Below, one piece after another: positions 1 to 8,610 of a stretch of 64,000 nt of DNA. The position numbers and the translations under genes were made by a program. Position 1 is the stretch's first letter, and each line of letters opens with the position of its first letter. This DNA comes from Chloroflexota bacterium. Lineage in GTDB: Bacteria; Chloroflexota; Anaerolineae; Anaerolineales; VGOW01. Location: NCBI GenBank assembly GCA_016875735.1, contig VGOW01000014.1, positions 1 through 64,000 on the forward strand, given 5' to 3'. The notes under the pieces were generated by a model. It searched no databases. It had not been told where the DNA came from and saw nothing but the letters and a program-made list of their open reading frames with translations.

Positions 1-67
1 CCTTGCGAGGGTCCTTCACCTTGCCAAAATATTCTTCAATCATTTCTATCGGCTTCTTGTTGTCCAT
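1..67 (-). CDS. ISAs1-like transposase, N-terminal fragment (cut by window edge)
   Basis: Reading the minus strand from the ATG at 67 gives a peptide beginning MDNKKPIEMIEEYFGKVKDP, which resembles the N-terminus of ISAs1/H-repeat family transposases (short helix, then a K/PDPR motif). A strong Shine-Dalgarno (AGGAG) lies 8 nt upstream. Only 22 codons are inside the window, so the catalytic DDE core cannot be seen. Family assignment is by resemblance and is tentative. Confidence 0.5.
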   Translation of the reverse strand, partial: MDNKKPIEMIEEYFGKVKDPRK

Positions 68-129
68 GGCTATCTCCTCTTTTCCTAGATAGCCTTGTTT
101 TACCCCACTTTTGATGCGATTGCCCTAGA
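68..129 (-). mobile_element. Left end of ISAs1-like insertion sequence
   Basis: The minus strand upstream of the transposase start ends in CTAGGGCAATCGCATCAAAA, which looks like a terminal inverted repeat of an ISAs1-type element; the outer boundary is near 126-129. The element lies within 20 bp of the stop codon of the MBL gene (146). The other end, and so the target duplication, is outside the window. Confidence 0.45.
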
Positions 130-145
130 TTCGCAGTCTGCAGTT

Positions 146-988
146 TTACTCGATCCCGCCTTTTTGGGCGTCGTACCAAGTTTCGATGTCGGCGCGCAGG
201 CGGCGGGCAACAGCCTCCCGATGGCGATCGTGCGCGGGGAACTGTTTGAGCAATTCGGCGGCGACGGCGGCGGCTTCCATCCGGGATCGGCTGCCTTTGA
301 GCAGGGCTTCCATTTTGCGCCGCGCCAATTTCAAATAGTCTTGAGTGTATTTCACTCCGGCCTTGTCGATGATCTTGCCCCGTCCCGGCACGATGGTTTT
401 GGCCGGAAACTTGGCTTTGCGCAGTTCGTCGAGGCCGGCCAGCCACGACTCGAAATCGGCGTCGGCGAGGCGAGGGTGCGCGCCGAGCACCACCGAGTCG
501 CCGGTGAACACCACGCCCGTCTCCGGCAACAGCACCCACGAAGCGCCCGGCGATACGCCCGGCATGTGCCGCACCACGATCTCCCGGTCGCCCTTCAGAA
601 TGGTGATCTCTTCCGCGAATGTGACTTGCGGCGGGACGATGCGCGCGCCCGACAACTCGCGCAGTAATTCGTAATCCATGCTGGTGTCGAAGCCGCCGCT
701 CCGAAACAAATCGGGGTACAGGCGCATTCGCTCGCCCACCCAATCGTGCGCGATCACGGGGGCATCGAACCATTGGTTGCCCAGCACGCGATCTCGATGA
801 TGATCGGTGTTGATCACAAACAAGATCGGTTTGGGCGAGAGCGCGCCGAGTTTTGCGCCCCACGCGCGCGCGTCGGTGGGGCGTGTGGGCGTGTCGATGC
901 ACACGATGCCCGCTTTGGTGACCACCGCGCCCACCGTGACGCCGGAGTACGAAGATTCGACGTAGGTGTTGCCAGCCAGTTTGTGCAT
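146..988 (-). CDS. MBL-fold metallo-hydrolase-like protein with degenerate metal motif
   Basis: A 280-aa protein with the fold signature of SoxH-like metallo-beta-lactamases: a strand, then NTDHHRDR (res 60-67) followed by VLGN and VIAH, a central HMPG, and FTGDSVVLGAHP. The usual HxHxDH is altered: the first His position is Asp62 and the last is Arg67. Full two-metal hydrolase activity is therefore doubtful, and it may bind one metal or have another role. The start gives the conserved beginning MHKLAGNTYV. It lies just upstream of an IS element and just downstream of the AlaX-like gene (stop 990 / start 988). Confidence 0.75.
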   Translation of the reverse strand: MHKLAGNTYVESSYSGVTVGAVVTKAGIVCIDTPTRPTDARAWGAKLGALSPKPILFVINTDHHRDRVLGNQWFDAPVIAHDWVGERMRLYPDLFRSGGFDTSMDYELLRELSGARIVPPQVTFAEEITILKGDREIVVRHMPGVSPGASWVLLPETGVVFTGDSVVLGAHPRLADADFESWLAGLDELRKAKFPAKTIVPGRGKIIDKAGVKYTQDYLKLARRKMEALLKGSRSRMEAAAVAAELLKQFPAHDRHREAVARRLRADIETWYDAQKGGIE

Positions 989-989
989 G

Positions 990-2195
990 TCAGTGATTCA
1001 ACAATTCTCTCTCTGCTTGCGAAAGCACGGCTTCGATCTGTTCTTTCGTCGCCCGCGCGCCGCCGCCCTGCGCCACGCTCGGCGACCCACCGCCGCGCCC
1101 GCCTTCGAGACTCCCGATCGCCGATTGGAATAACGCATTCATGTCTCGATCGCTGTCTGCCGCGCGAGCAAAAACGACGTTGGCCTTTTCGCCCGATGAG
1201 CCGAGCAGAGCCACCACGCCGGGGGAGGCCGCCAACCGATTCGCCAGCCCGCGCAGTTCCGATAGATCGCGGTCGGGCCATACACCGCGCACCACCTTCA
1301 GCCCGTTGCGCGCCGCCGCCGCTTCCGACAACCGCGCCGATTCGTAATCGAGCAATTCATCGCGCGCGGCGCGCAGTTCTTTTCGCAGTGATTGGGTCTC
1401 GCCGCGCAGCCGCGCCACCGAGTCGATCACTTCGGATTGGCCGCAGGTGAATTCGTTGGCGAGTTGATTCACGATGGCATGCTTGCGGGCATAATCGCTC
1501 ACTGCGCGAGCGCCGCAAACGAATTCTATCCGCGCGCCCTTTTTCTGTTTTTCGGTTTTCAGGATTTTGATCGGGCCCACTTCGGCAGTGTGGGCGACGT
1601 GCGTGCCGCCGCAAGCGTTGAAGTCGAACTCGCCGATGGCCACCACGCGCAGGGGGCCGTCCACATCGGGGGTTTTGCGCAGGGTGAGGCGAGAAAGTTC
1701 GTCGGCGGTGGGGAACCACGCCCGAACGGGGTAATTGGCGGCGACGGCTTCATTCGCGATCTGCTCCGCGCGCTCGATGGCCGAGGGCGCGATCTTTTCC
1801 GTGTCGAGATCAATCGTGGTCGTTTCCGCGCCGAGATGAAAGCCGACGGTGAGCGCTTCGGCGGAGCGGATGAACGCTTGCGAGAGGATGTGCTGGCCGG
1901 TGTGCTGCTGCATGAAATCGAAGCGGCGCGGCCAATCGATCTCGCCCTCAACTGAGTCAGTGTCGAGGGGGCGGGCGAGAAAATGGAGAACGGCTTTGTC
2001 GCTCTCGCGGACGACTGCCTCTTCCACCGCAACGCCGTTGAGCATGCCGAGATCGGACGGCTGGCCGCCGGAAGCGGGATAGAAAAATGTTCGGTCGAGG
2101 ATGACGGCGTGCCGGTCGGGGAGGGCGGCTCGTTCGCGCACGCGGGCGGCAAACTTCCGCGTGTACGAGTCCGAATAGTATAGGCGTTCGGTCAT
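990..2195 (-). CDS. Alanyl-tRNA editing protein (AlaX-like, with DHHA1 domain)
   Basis: 401 aa. The first ~240 residues form the AlaRS-type editing domain, with the zinc motifs HTGQH and CGGTH. The C-terminus is a DHHA1 domain ending in GGRGGG...AQGGG. Such trans-editing proteins remove Ser or Gly mischarged on tRNA-Ala. I chose the start MTERLYYSDS because upstream codons read through the kinase gene in another frame. The ATG overlaps the kinase stop as ATGA (2192-2195), so translational coupling is likely. Confidence 0.9.
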   Translation of the reverse strand: MTERLYYSDSYTRKFAARVRERAALPDRHAVILDRTFFYPASGGQPSDLGMLNGVAVEEAVVRESDKAVLHFLARPLDTDSVEGEIDWPRRFDFMQQHTGQHILSQAFIRSAEALTVGFHLGAETTTIDLDTEKIAPSAIERAEQIANEAVAANYPVRAWFPTADELSRLTLRKTPDVDGPLRVVAIGEFDFNACGGTHVAHTAEVGPIKILKTEKQKKGARIEFVCGARAVSDYARKHAIVNQLANEFTCGQSEVIDSVARLRGETQSLRKELRAARDELLDYESARLSEAAAARNGLKVVRGVWPDRDLSELRGLANRLAASPGVVALLGSSGEKANVVFARAADSDRDMNALFQSAIGSLEGGRGGGSPSVAQGGGARATKEQIEAVLSQAERELLNH

Positions 2196-4267
2196 TGACG
2201 CTGGATGGGCAGGGTGAAGTTGAACACCGAGCCCTGTTTGGGCGCCGGTTCCACCCAAATGCGCCCGCCGTGCGCTTCCACCGCGAGGCGGCAGAAGGCC
2301 AAGCCGAGCCCGAGCCCTTTGGGCGCGCCGATGCGTTGGATGCGGGCAAACTTGTCGAAGATGCGCGTGCGTTCCGATTCGGGGATGCCGGGTCCGGTGT
2401 CGGCGATGCTGACGACGGCTTCGTTGGAATCGCCTCGCGCGGTGACGGTGACGGTGCCCGATCCGGGCGTGTACTTCACGGCGTTCTCGATGAGGTTGAT
2501 GATCACGCGGCGGATCATGTCGGCATCCACGCGGACGGAGGGTAGCCACGCGGGGAGATCGTTTTTCAGGGCGATGCCTTTGCCCTGCGCGGTGGATTGA
2601 ACTTGCTGGATGGCGTCGTTGGCGAGTTGGGCGAGAAGGACGTCCTCTTTGTTCAGAACGGCCTTGCCGCCTTCCAGCCGTTTGAGGTCGAGCAGGGAAT
2701 CGACGAGGCGCGAGAGGTGCTGGCCCGAGCGCACGGCGATGCTCAACAGCGACTGCGACATTTCATCTTCGAGCGGGAGCGACTGCTGAAGCATGGCCAG
2801 GCTGGAGATCATGTTGCCCAGCGGCGAGCGCAGGTCGTGGAAGATCATGGCCGTGAGGTCTTCGCGCATTTCTTCCATTTGCACGCGCTCGGTGATGTCG
2901 CGCTCGATCCATTGAATGAATTCGAGATCGGGCGTGCGGATGCGCTTGGCGTGAACTTCGACGGGAATATCGACGTTGTCGCGGGTGGTGAGGCGGGTGA
3001 CAAACGCGCGCTCGATGCCGCTGACGAGATCGGGCATGGGGCTGGAGCCGAGCAGGCCGGTGGTGACTCGGTGAATCTGCCGCATGGACATGCCCACCAG
3101 TTCGGCGCGCGAATAGCCCAGCGTGACGGCGGCTTTGTGGTTGGCGTCGATGATCTTTCCGGCGAGGTCGGTGATGAAGATCGGGTCGATGCCGTCCTCG
3201 AACAATCCGGCGAAACGATCTTTCACCGCTTCGGTGAACGAGAATTGTTGGGCATGAGCAATGGCGTTTCCGGCGAGGCTCGAAATGCCGGAGAGCAGAG
3301 GCAGGGTGTTGCGGTCGAGCGTGCCCGGCGCGGGGTTGATGCCTTCGATGATGCCGAGAAGGTAGCCTTCGAATTGAATGGGGGCGCACAGCACACTGCG
3401 GGTGCGGAAGCCGGTGAGATTATCGAACTCGCCGAAGAAGCGCGGATCGTATCGCACGTCGGGGACGATGATGGGCTGTCGATTCTGCGCCACCCACCCG
3501 GCGATGCCCTGCCCCAACTTGAGCCGCATCCCCAACATTTTGTCTGCCGAGGTGCCGACCGCCATCTGAAAGACGAGTTCCTGCCGGCCGGTGTCCATGA
3601 GGGCGATGGAGGCGGCTTCTAAATGGAGGTGATCGAGGGCCTGCTCCAAAAGCAGTTGGAGCAGTTTGTTCGGGTCGAGGGTGGAGCCGAGCATTTGCGC
3701 CGTCTCCACAAGGCTGCGCATGGCCTGAGTCTGTCTTCGGCTTTCGCGGAGGAGGCGCGCGTTTTCGACGGAGACCGAAGCCTGCTCGGCGATGGCGCGC
3801 ACGAGGGCGACGTTGTCTTCGGTGAAATGTCTCGGCTGGGGGTGAACGAGGGTGAGCACGCCTTGCGGGCGGTCGGCGTAAATGAGAGGCGCGGCCAACG
3901 CCGATTTCGACTGGCCGAGTTTGGTCGTCGGCGTGGGCTGCCACCGAGGGTCGGCGGCGGTGTCGGGCACCACGGCGAGCTGCTTTTGCCTCAAGACCCA
4001 TCCGGCTAACCCACGATCAAGTTGAGGGCCTAATTGCGTTCCCGTGTCGGACACGAGCGAGCCGTTGATGAACAACGCGGCGTCATAAATTTGGAATGCC
4101 TCGTTGACCAAAATGAGGCTTCCAGTTTCTGCGCCGACGCTCTCGCAAGTGAGATTCAAAATGCGCTCGATGAGTTCGCGCAGATCGATGCGGTTGCTCA
4201 GTTCACGACTGATGTGATAGAGCAGTTCCAAGTGGTCACGATCCACTTGTGGGGTGTTGGAGGTCAT
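2192..4267 (-). CDS. Sensor histidine kinase, GAF-GAF-PAS-HisKA-HATPase
   Basis: 691 aa without membrane segments. Two GAF domains lie at about 20-185 and 190-345, a PAS domain at about 365-480, and HisKA with the phospho-acceptor in FHDLRSPLGN. The ATPase domain shows the N box (NLIENAVKYTPGSG), G1 box (DTGPGIP) and G2 box (GLGLAF). It is probably a cytoplasmic sensor; no response regulator is adjacent. The start at MTSNTP is preferred: GGAAGG lies about 16 nt upstream, and a TATAAT (about 4302-4307 on the minus strand) overlaps the alternative longer start. Its stop is coupled to the alanyl-tRNA editing gene. Confidence 0.88.
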   Translation of the reverse strand: MTSNTPQVDRDHLELLYHISRELSNRIDLRELIERILNLTCESVGAETGSLILVNEAFQIYDAALFINGSLVSDTGTQLGPQLDRGLAGWVLRQKQLAVVPDTAADPRWQPTPTTKLGQSKSALAAPLIYADRPQGVLTLVHPQPRHFTEDNVALVRAIAEQASVSVENARLLRESRRQTQAMRSLVETAQMLGSTLDPNKLLQLLLEQALDHLHLEAASIALMDTGRQELVFQMAVGTSADKMLGMRLKLGQGIAGWVAQNRQPIIVPDVRYDPRFFGEFDNLTGFRTRSVLCAPIQFEGYLLGIIEGINPAPGTLDRNTLPLLSGISSLAGNAIAHAQQFSFTEAVKDRFAGLFEDGIDPIFITDLAGKIIDANHKAAVTLGYSRAELVGMSMRQIHRVTTGLLGSSPMPDLVSGIERAFVTRLTTRDNVDIPVEVHAKRIRTPDLEFIQWIERDITERVQMEEMREDLTAMIFHDLRSPLGNMISSLAMLQQSLPLEDEMSQSLLSIAVRSGQHLSRLVDSLLDLKRLEGGKAVLNKEDVLLAQLANDAIQQVQSTAQGKGIALKNDLPAWLPSVRVDADMIRRVIINLIENAVKYTPGSGTVTVTARGDSNEAVVSIADTGPGIPESERTRIFDKFARIQRIGAPKGLGLGLAFCRLAVEAHGGRIWVEPAPKQGSVFNFTLPIQRQ

Positions 4268-4333
4268 TCGTGGGTTGGCTCTGCCTTCCTGCCGCTTTCG
4301 CGTGATTATAGCATCTATCAAAAACGGCGCTGG

Positions 4334-5356
4334 CTACAGTTCGACCGATTCGCGCTTCGCCCACTCGTTGAGGGTGGACTCGGCCAGCGAGGCGAGCCGT
4401 TCGGCATCCCGGATGCGTTCGGTGAATTGGGCGCCGGAGTCTTTGCAGGTGGCGGTCAAAAAGTTGCGCCACTCATCCGGCAGAGCGGCGGAGGCGCGGG
4501 CGCAGGCGGAGGCCGTATGCTCGAACAGCCATAGGGTGTTGAGCGCGTGACCTTCGGCAATGAGCGCGCGAAAGCCGCGCTCGTAATAGCCGCGTTTCGC
4601 CGGATGGGTGAGTGGATCGGGAGCGCTGCGCTGGCTGGCCGATTTGTAGAGGGCAAGCCAATCGGCCAGCATGGTTTCTATCGACGAGGGCTGAAGATCG
4701 GTTGCGCCGAGCGCGGCGAGGAACAGCGGATACAGTTCGGGCTGGTGCTGGCGGGCGGCGGCCTCGAAACGCACCATGAGTTTGCGCGCGCCGATGGCGT
4801 CGCCGGGCTGGCCGGAAAGAAGGATGATGGCATGCGCGGCGAGGCCAATACTGCGGCGGAGGTCATCGACGAGATCGAGGGAGGGCAGATCGGGAGTCGG
4901 GTCTTCGCGCCACAAGATCAACCGGTTGGTGAGGTTTTGGGCTTCGGCCAGCGCCGAACGCGCGCGAGCGTGAATGCTCTCGGGTTTGTTGTACGAGGCG
5001 CGGATGGAGGCCTGCAAAATATCGAAGTAATGGCGCGGGTCGTGAAGGATGAGAGCGTCGTTGAGGGCGGGCGCAGTGAAGTGATGGGCGCGGAGAGATT
5101 TTCGGTCGGCGTAATCGGCGGTGCGGACAAAGGCGGCGTCCACGAAGACGGTGTCGGAGAGTCGCGCAATCTCGAGCGGCGGATCGGGAATGGCATCGTC
5201 GATCAACAGAATATCAATATCCACTGCGTCGCCCAGCGGCGGCTCGTTGCGCGCCACCGAGCCAATGAGCACCGCCGCTTTCATCGTCGGACGCTCTTTC
5301 ACCTTTCGGTTGGCGTAGTCGCGGGCGAGCCGCAACAGCGTGGCTTGTTCGATCAT
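4334..5356 (-). CDS. Nucleotidyltransferase-domain protein
   Basis: 340 aa. The N-terminus has the polymerase-beta/MNT nucleotidyltransferase motif: GS at 32-33, then VDIDIL with Asp46 and Asp48 as metal ligands. The C-terminal ~230 residues are helical and resemble HEPN-like or KNTase C-terminal regions. The substrate is unknown. I chose the start MIEQATLLRL because the nucleotidyltransferase domain begins there; the longer reading runs into the divergent SpoU promoter. It sits 66 nt upstream of the histidine kinase on the same strand. Confidence 0.7.
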   Translation of the reverse strand: MIEQATLLRLARDYANRKVKERPTMKAAVLIGSVARNEPPLGDAVDIDILLIDDAIPDPPLEIARLSDTVFVDAAFVRTADYADRKSLRAHHFTAPALNDALILHDPRHYFDILQASIRASYNKPESIHARARSALAEAQNLTNRLILWREDPTPDLPSLDLVDDLRRSIGLAAHAIILLSGQPGDAIGARKLMVRFEAAARQHQPELYPLFLAALGATDLQPSSIETMLADWLALYKSASQRSAPDPLTHPAKRGYYERGFRALIAEGHALNTLWLFEHTASACARASAALPDEWRNFLTATCKDSGAQFTERIRDAERLASLAESTLNEWAKRESVEL

Positions 5357-5410
5357 CGAGGCAAGGATAACCGCATGGATAGGTTTGCGCAAGGCGCGTG
5401 CCCGCCATGC

Positions 5411-5416
5411 TACAAT
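5411..5416 (+). promoter_or_regulatory. -10 box of leaderless promoter for the SpoU gene
   Basis: TACAAT lies 6 nt before the GTG start at 5423, so transcription would begin at the start codon. No convincing -35 hexamer was seen. Confidence 0.5.
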
Positions 5417-5422
5417 CATCGC

Positions 5423-6217
5423 GTGATCATCACCAGCGCGCAGAACCCGCGAGTGAAACACGTCATTGCCTTGCGCGAGCGCAAACAGCGCAAGCGTGAT
5501 GGGTTGATGGTGGTGGAGGGCTTCGACGAACTATCGCTGGCGCTCGATTGCGGCGTGAAGTTGAAAGCACTTTTCTATTGCCCGGCGTTATTCGGCGCAG
5601 TGGACGCCGACGGTTTGCAGGAGCGCTTTCGCCAATCCCAAACCGAAATGATTGAAGTGGATGAGCGGGTGTTCGAGAAAATGGCGTATCGCGAAAATCC
5701 CGACGGCTGGCTCGCGCTCGCCCCCGCCCCTCAACGAACACTCGACGATCTACAACTCGGCCCACACCCTTTGCTGGTGATTGTGGAAGCGGTGGAAAAG
5801 CCGGGCAATCTCGGCGCGATACTGCGCTCTGCCGACGCGGCGGGCGCCGACGCGCTGATTCTTTGCGACCCGACGGCGGACATCGGCAACCCCAACGTCA
5901 TCCGTTCGAGTCGCGGAACGGTGTTCAGCGTGCTGGTGGCCGAAGCAACCAGCGATGAAACGCTGAAGTGGCTCCGCGCGCGCGCCATTCGAGTGGTGGC
6001 CGCCACACCAGAAGCGAGCGCTCTTTTCACGGAAGTTGATTTTCGGGGGGCAGTGGCGATTGCCGTCGGAGCCGAACGGCAGGGGTTGAGCCACATGTGG
6101 CGGCAATCTGCCGATGCCACCGCCAGAATTCCAATGGCCGGGCGAGTCAACTCACTCAACGTCGCTTCGGCCACAACGTTGTTTCTTTTTGAGGCAGTAC
6201 GCCAACGCAATGTATAG
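5423..6217 (+). CDS. TrmH/SpoU-family RNA 2'-O-ribose methyltransferase
   Basis: 264 aa. An N-terminal SpoU substrate-binding domain starts VIITSAQNPRVK. The knotted SPOUT domain follows, with NLGAILRSADAAGAD, the AVGAERQGLS segment and the C-terminal IPMAGRVNSLNVASAT motif. It should methylate a ribose in rRNA or tRNA using S-adenosylmethionine; the exact nucleotide cannot be told. The start codon is GTG; upstream codons in this frame are antisense to the nucleotidyltransferase gene. A second member of the family is at 22790-23563. Confidence 0.9.
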   Translation: MIITSAQNPRVKHVIALRERKQRKRDGLMVVEGFDELSLALDCGVKLKALFYCPALFGAVDADGLQERFRQSQTEMIEVDERVFEKMAYRENPDGWLALAPAPQRTLDDLQLGPHPLLVIVEAVEKPGNLGAILRSADAAGADALILCDPTADIGNPNVIRSSRGTVFSVLVAEATSDETLKWLRARAIRVVAATPEASALFTEVDFRGAVAIAVGAERQGLSHMWRQSADATARIPMAGRVNSLNVASATTLFLFEAVRQRNV

Positions 6218-6540
6218 AAACAAGTTGTTCACCTCTCTTTTTTGTATGTGAGTTTTAGTAACAGTAGTAGGGGCTGGGGAAAAGTGGAAGGGGTGCGGGG
6301 ATTGCTTTCATTGCGGCACATCTGGGAGATGCCGGCCCCGCGTTCCAACTATTGCTGTGATGTGCCACAAAGATTCTCCCCAAGTTTTCTGGGGATGGGT
6401 TGGGGGTGCTGTGGATTGCCAAAATAAGGAGCTCCCATATGTGTCCATATTTTGGCAAAAATGGCAAGCACCCCAAAATGTGGCAGTTTCTCGGAGAATC
6501 TGCGAGAATCTGACCAACGGCTATCCCCAAAAGGGTGTGT

Positions 6541-6570
6541 TTATCCACAGTTTTCCACTACTTATCCACA
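6541..6570. promoter_or_regulatory. Pair of DnaA boxes (part of oriC)
   Basis: TTATCCACA occurs at 6541-6549 and again at 6562-6570, both exact matches to the consensus and 21 nt apart (two helical turns). They lie about 80 bp downstream of dnaA. Confidence 0.85.
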
Positions 6571-6591
6571 CAGGGCGATTTACAGTAAAGC

Positions 6592-6627
6592 AAAAGGCGG
6601 CTTCCATGACTGGAAACCGCCTTTTTT
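6592..6627. terminator. Bidirectional rho-independent terminator after dnaA
   Basis: AAAGGCGG...TTCCA pairs with TGGAA...CCGCCTTT around a 4-nt loop. It is followed by T6 on the plus strand and by TTTT on the minus strand. It lies 22 bp beyond the dnaA stop. Confidence 0.8.
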
Positions 6628-6648
6628 CATCGGGTTTTGAGCCAACAC

Positions 6649-8007
6649 CTATGCCGGTAGGGCCACGTCAGAGTACAGTCTTTCCCGAATAGAAAGGAAT
6701 TGCCGCCGAAAACTGTCGTCGGTTTCGATGAGGTTGTCGATTTTATCGCAGCCGTGCATGATGGTCGTGTGGTCGCGCCCGCCGAGGAGTTGGCCGATTT
6801 CGGGGAGCGAGGCATCGGTTTCTTCTCGGACGATATACATTGCCATTTGGCGAGGCACAGTGATTTCTTTGCTCCGGTTCCGGCCAACGAGATCGTCCAC
6901 TTTGACAGCGTAAAAACTGGCGACGGTGTCGATGATGTGCGTTGGGCTGAGGGTGTGGCGGCGCGGCAGAAGGTCAGAGATGGCTTGGGCGGCGGTTTCG
7001 GGAGTGAGGGGCTGGCCGAGCACGTCGGTGTACGCGCACACGCGGTTGAGCGCGCCTTCGAGTTCGCGGATGTTGCTCTGCACGCGGCGGGCGATCACGT
7101 CGATCACTTCCGGCGGCACGGGGCGGCGCATGGGCTCGGCCTTCGAGCGCAAAATGGCGGCGCGGGTTTCGAAGTCTGGCGGCTGAACATCGGCGATGAG
7201 CCCCCATTCGAAACGGGAGCGAAGCCGCTCTTCGAGAGTCACGAGCGCTTTGGGCGAACGGTCGGACGAAATGACGATTTGTTTGCTCTGGCCGTGCAGG
7301 GCGTTGAAGGTGTGAAAGAATTCTTCCTGCGTGGCTTCTTTTCCGGCAATGAACTGGATGTCGTCAATGAGCAAAACATCGATCTCGCGATACTTGCCGC
7401 GGAAGGTTTCGGTGGTGTGCGAGCGGATGGAGTTGATGAGGTCGTTGGTGAACTGCTCGGCCGAGGCGTAGAGTACGGTGAGGCCTTTAGCCACACAGGC
7501 ATTGCCGACAGCTTGCAAAAGATGAGTCTTGCCCAACCCCACGCCGCCGTAGAGGAAGAGCGGGTTGTAGGCGCGAGCGGGATTCTCGGCGGCGGCCATT
7601 GCCGCGGCGTGCGCCAAGCGATTGCTGGGTCCGACAACGAAAGAATCGAAAGCGTACTTCGTGTTGAGTTTGAGTTGGGAGACGCCGGCCGAGGGCGTTT
7701 CGGCGCGTTCGGGCGATGGAACGGAGTCGGCGATTTCGGAGAGGGGTTTTGGATCCGCTGATTCGGCCCAAACGACAAAGCGCACTTCGGTCGCGCGGCC
7801 GGCGATGCCGGTGAGCGTGCGTTTGATAGTGGAGAGCAAACGATTCTCCAACCAATCTTTTGCGTAAGCATTTTCTACGCCGATGACAAATACGCCATCC
7901 TCGTAAGAAAGAAGAGATGTGTCACGCAACCACGTATCGAAGGTGGATTTGGTGAGTTGCAGTTGCAGTTCGCCCAACGCGGCTTGCCAAACTTGTTCGG
8001 GTCTCAT
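6649..8007 (-). CDS. dnaA: Chromosomal replication initiator DnaA
   Basis: 452 aa, full length. Domain I starts [15 protein letters not shown]. The AAA+ domain has Walker [10 protein letters not shown] and Walker [11 protein letters not shown]. Domain IV carries the DNA-binding signature [15 protein letters not shown]. It binds the boxes at 6541-6570 and 8518-8558 to open the origin. The ATG at 8007 has GGAG 8 nt upstream; a TTG 12 nt earlier is less likely. Upstream on the same strand is holB across a 600-bp gap, so dnaA is probably transcribed from inside that gap. Confidence 0.97.
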   Translation of the reverse strand: MRPEQVWQAALGELQLQLTKSTFDTWLRDTSLLSYEDGVFVIGVENAYAKDWLENRLLSTIKRTLTGIAGRATEVRFVVWAESADPKPLSEIADSVPSPERAETPSAGVSQLKLNTKYAFDSFVVGPSNRLAHAAAMAAAENPARAYNPLFLYGGVGLGKTHLLQAVGNACVAKGLTVLYASAEQFTNDLINSIRSHTTETFRGKYREIDVLLIDDIQFIAGKEATQEEFFHTFNALHGQSKQIVISSDRSPKALVTLEERLRSRFEWGLIADVQPPDFETRAAILRSKAEPMRRPVPPEVIDVIARRVQSNIRELEGALNRVCAYTDVLGQPLTPETAAQAISDLLPRRHTLSPTHIIDTVASFYAVKVDDLVGRNRSKEITVPRQMAMYIVREETDASLPEIGQLLGGRDHTTIMHGCDKIDNLIETDDSFRRQFLSIRERLYSDVALPA

Positions 8008-8610
8008 TAATTTCTCCAACAGCGGTTCTGCGCCAGCCTCGAGCGACGGGCAATGATTGTCGAATGCAGTTTTGGATTCGACCGCATATCCCCGTATATG
8101 AAAAGTTCAGTTCTCGATAGAGGCAAGTGGCCTTGAGAAGAAAAAAATTTCTCAACAGCGGTTGCATTCTAACAGGATCGACGGCGCGATTCAATAGTGG
8201 AGCGCTGAGAATCCCTAAAAAGATTGCATGTTTTAAGATAGAGTCACCTTAAACCGCAGGGCAACGCAACGAAGATCTTGCTCACACTTGGTGAGGTGAA
8301 TGAATTGACTTCTACCCCAATGCATATGCTTGCCGAAACGCGCCGTGCTATATCTTGGGCTATGCACGCAGAGCCGCGTCATGATCGACAGAATCTCAAC
8401 GCGAGCCTTAAGGAAAATAATGCGATGGTGAGCAGCTTAATGCTGTGATGGCGCGTGAGTGCGATGAAGAATCGCTTTTAATGTTTTTTGAGCGCCCACA
8501 GGCTGCGGGGATGTGGCTGTGGATAACACGGGTAATATCTGTGGATGGCTGTGGATGGCGAGGGGATAGCAAGTAGGCGCGGGAGTCGCTGCTTCAAAAA
8601 GCAACGGCCT
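8008..8610. other. oriC region upstream of dnaA
   Basis: A 603-bp stretch without a convincing gene. It has AT-rich pieces near 8140-8155 and 8215-8240 (ATCCCTAAAAAGATTGCATG) that could be unwinding elements, and a cluster of three DnaA boxes near the holB end. With the pair beyond dnaA this makes a bipartite origin flanking the gene. Confidence 0.75.
8518..8558. promoter_or_regulatory. Cluster of three DnaA boxes
   Basis: TGTGGATAA (8518-8526) is a perfect box on the minus strand. TGTGGATGG at 8540-8548 and at 8550-8558 are one-mismatch boxes spaced 10 nt apart. Confidence 0.8.

Larger units (their letters stand above)
6218..6648. other. Origin-proximal intergenic region downstream of dnaA
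   Basis: This 431-bp non-coding stretch lies between the SpoU gene and the dnaA stop. It contains two perfect DnaA boxes (6541, 6562), a weaker box-like site at 6410-6418 (TGTGGATTG), a small TCCCC/GGGGA dyad near 6378-6396 and the dnaA terminator. Open frames here have no recognisable protein. Confidence 0.6.

Noticed and set aside
36-902. Long minus-strand frame antisense-like to the MBL gene
   Set aside because: Arg/Gly/His-rich composition of a shadow frame; the other frame encodes a clear MBL protein.
2196-2549. N-terminal extension of the alanyl-tRNA editing protein
   Set aside because: Arg/His-rich translation of kinase DNA in another frame; the ATGA overlap sets the real start at 2195.
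2597-3622. 341-codon plus-strand frame
   Set aside because: It is antisense to the histidine kinase and has shadow composition (Gly/Glu/His rich without motifs).
4547-5422. Long 5' extension of the SpoU methyltransferase frame
   Set aside because: It is antisense to the nucleotidyltransferase gene; the family start and the -10 box point to GTG 5423.
6357-6692. Small plus-strand frame across the region after dnaA
   Set aside because: It covers DnaA boxes and a terminator and shows no protein family features.
7922-8194. Small minus-strand frame upstream of dnaA
   Set aside because: No ribosome site or family likeness; it lies in the origin region and overlaps the dnaA start.
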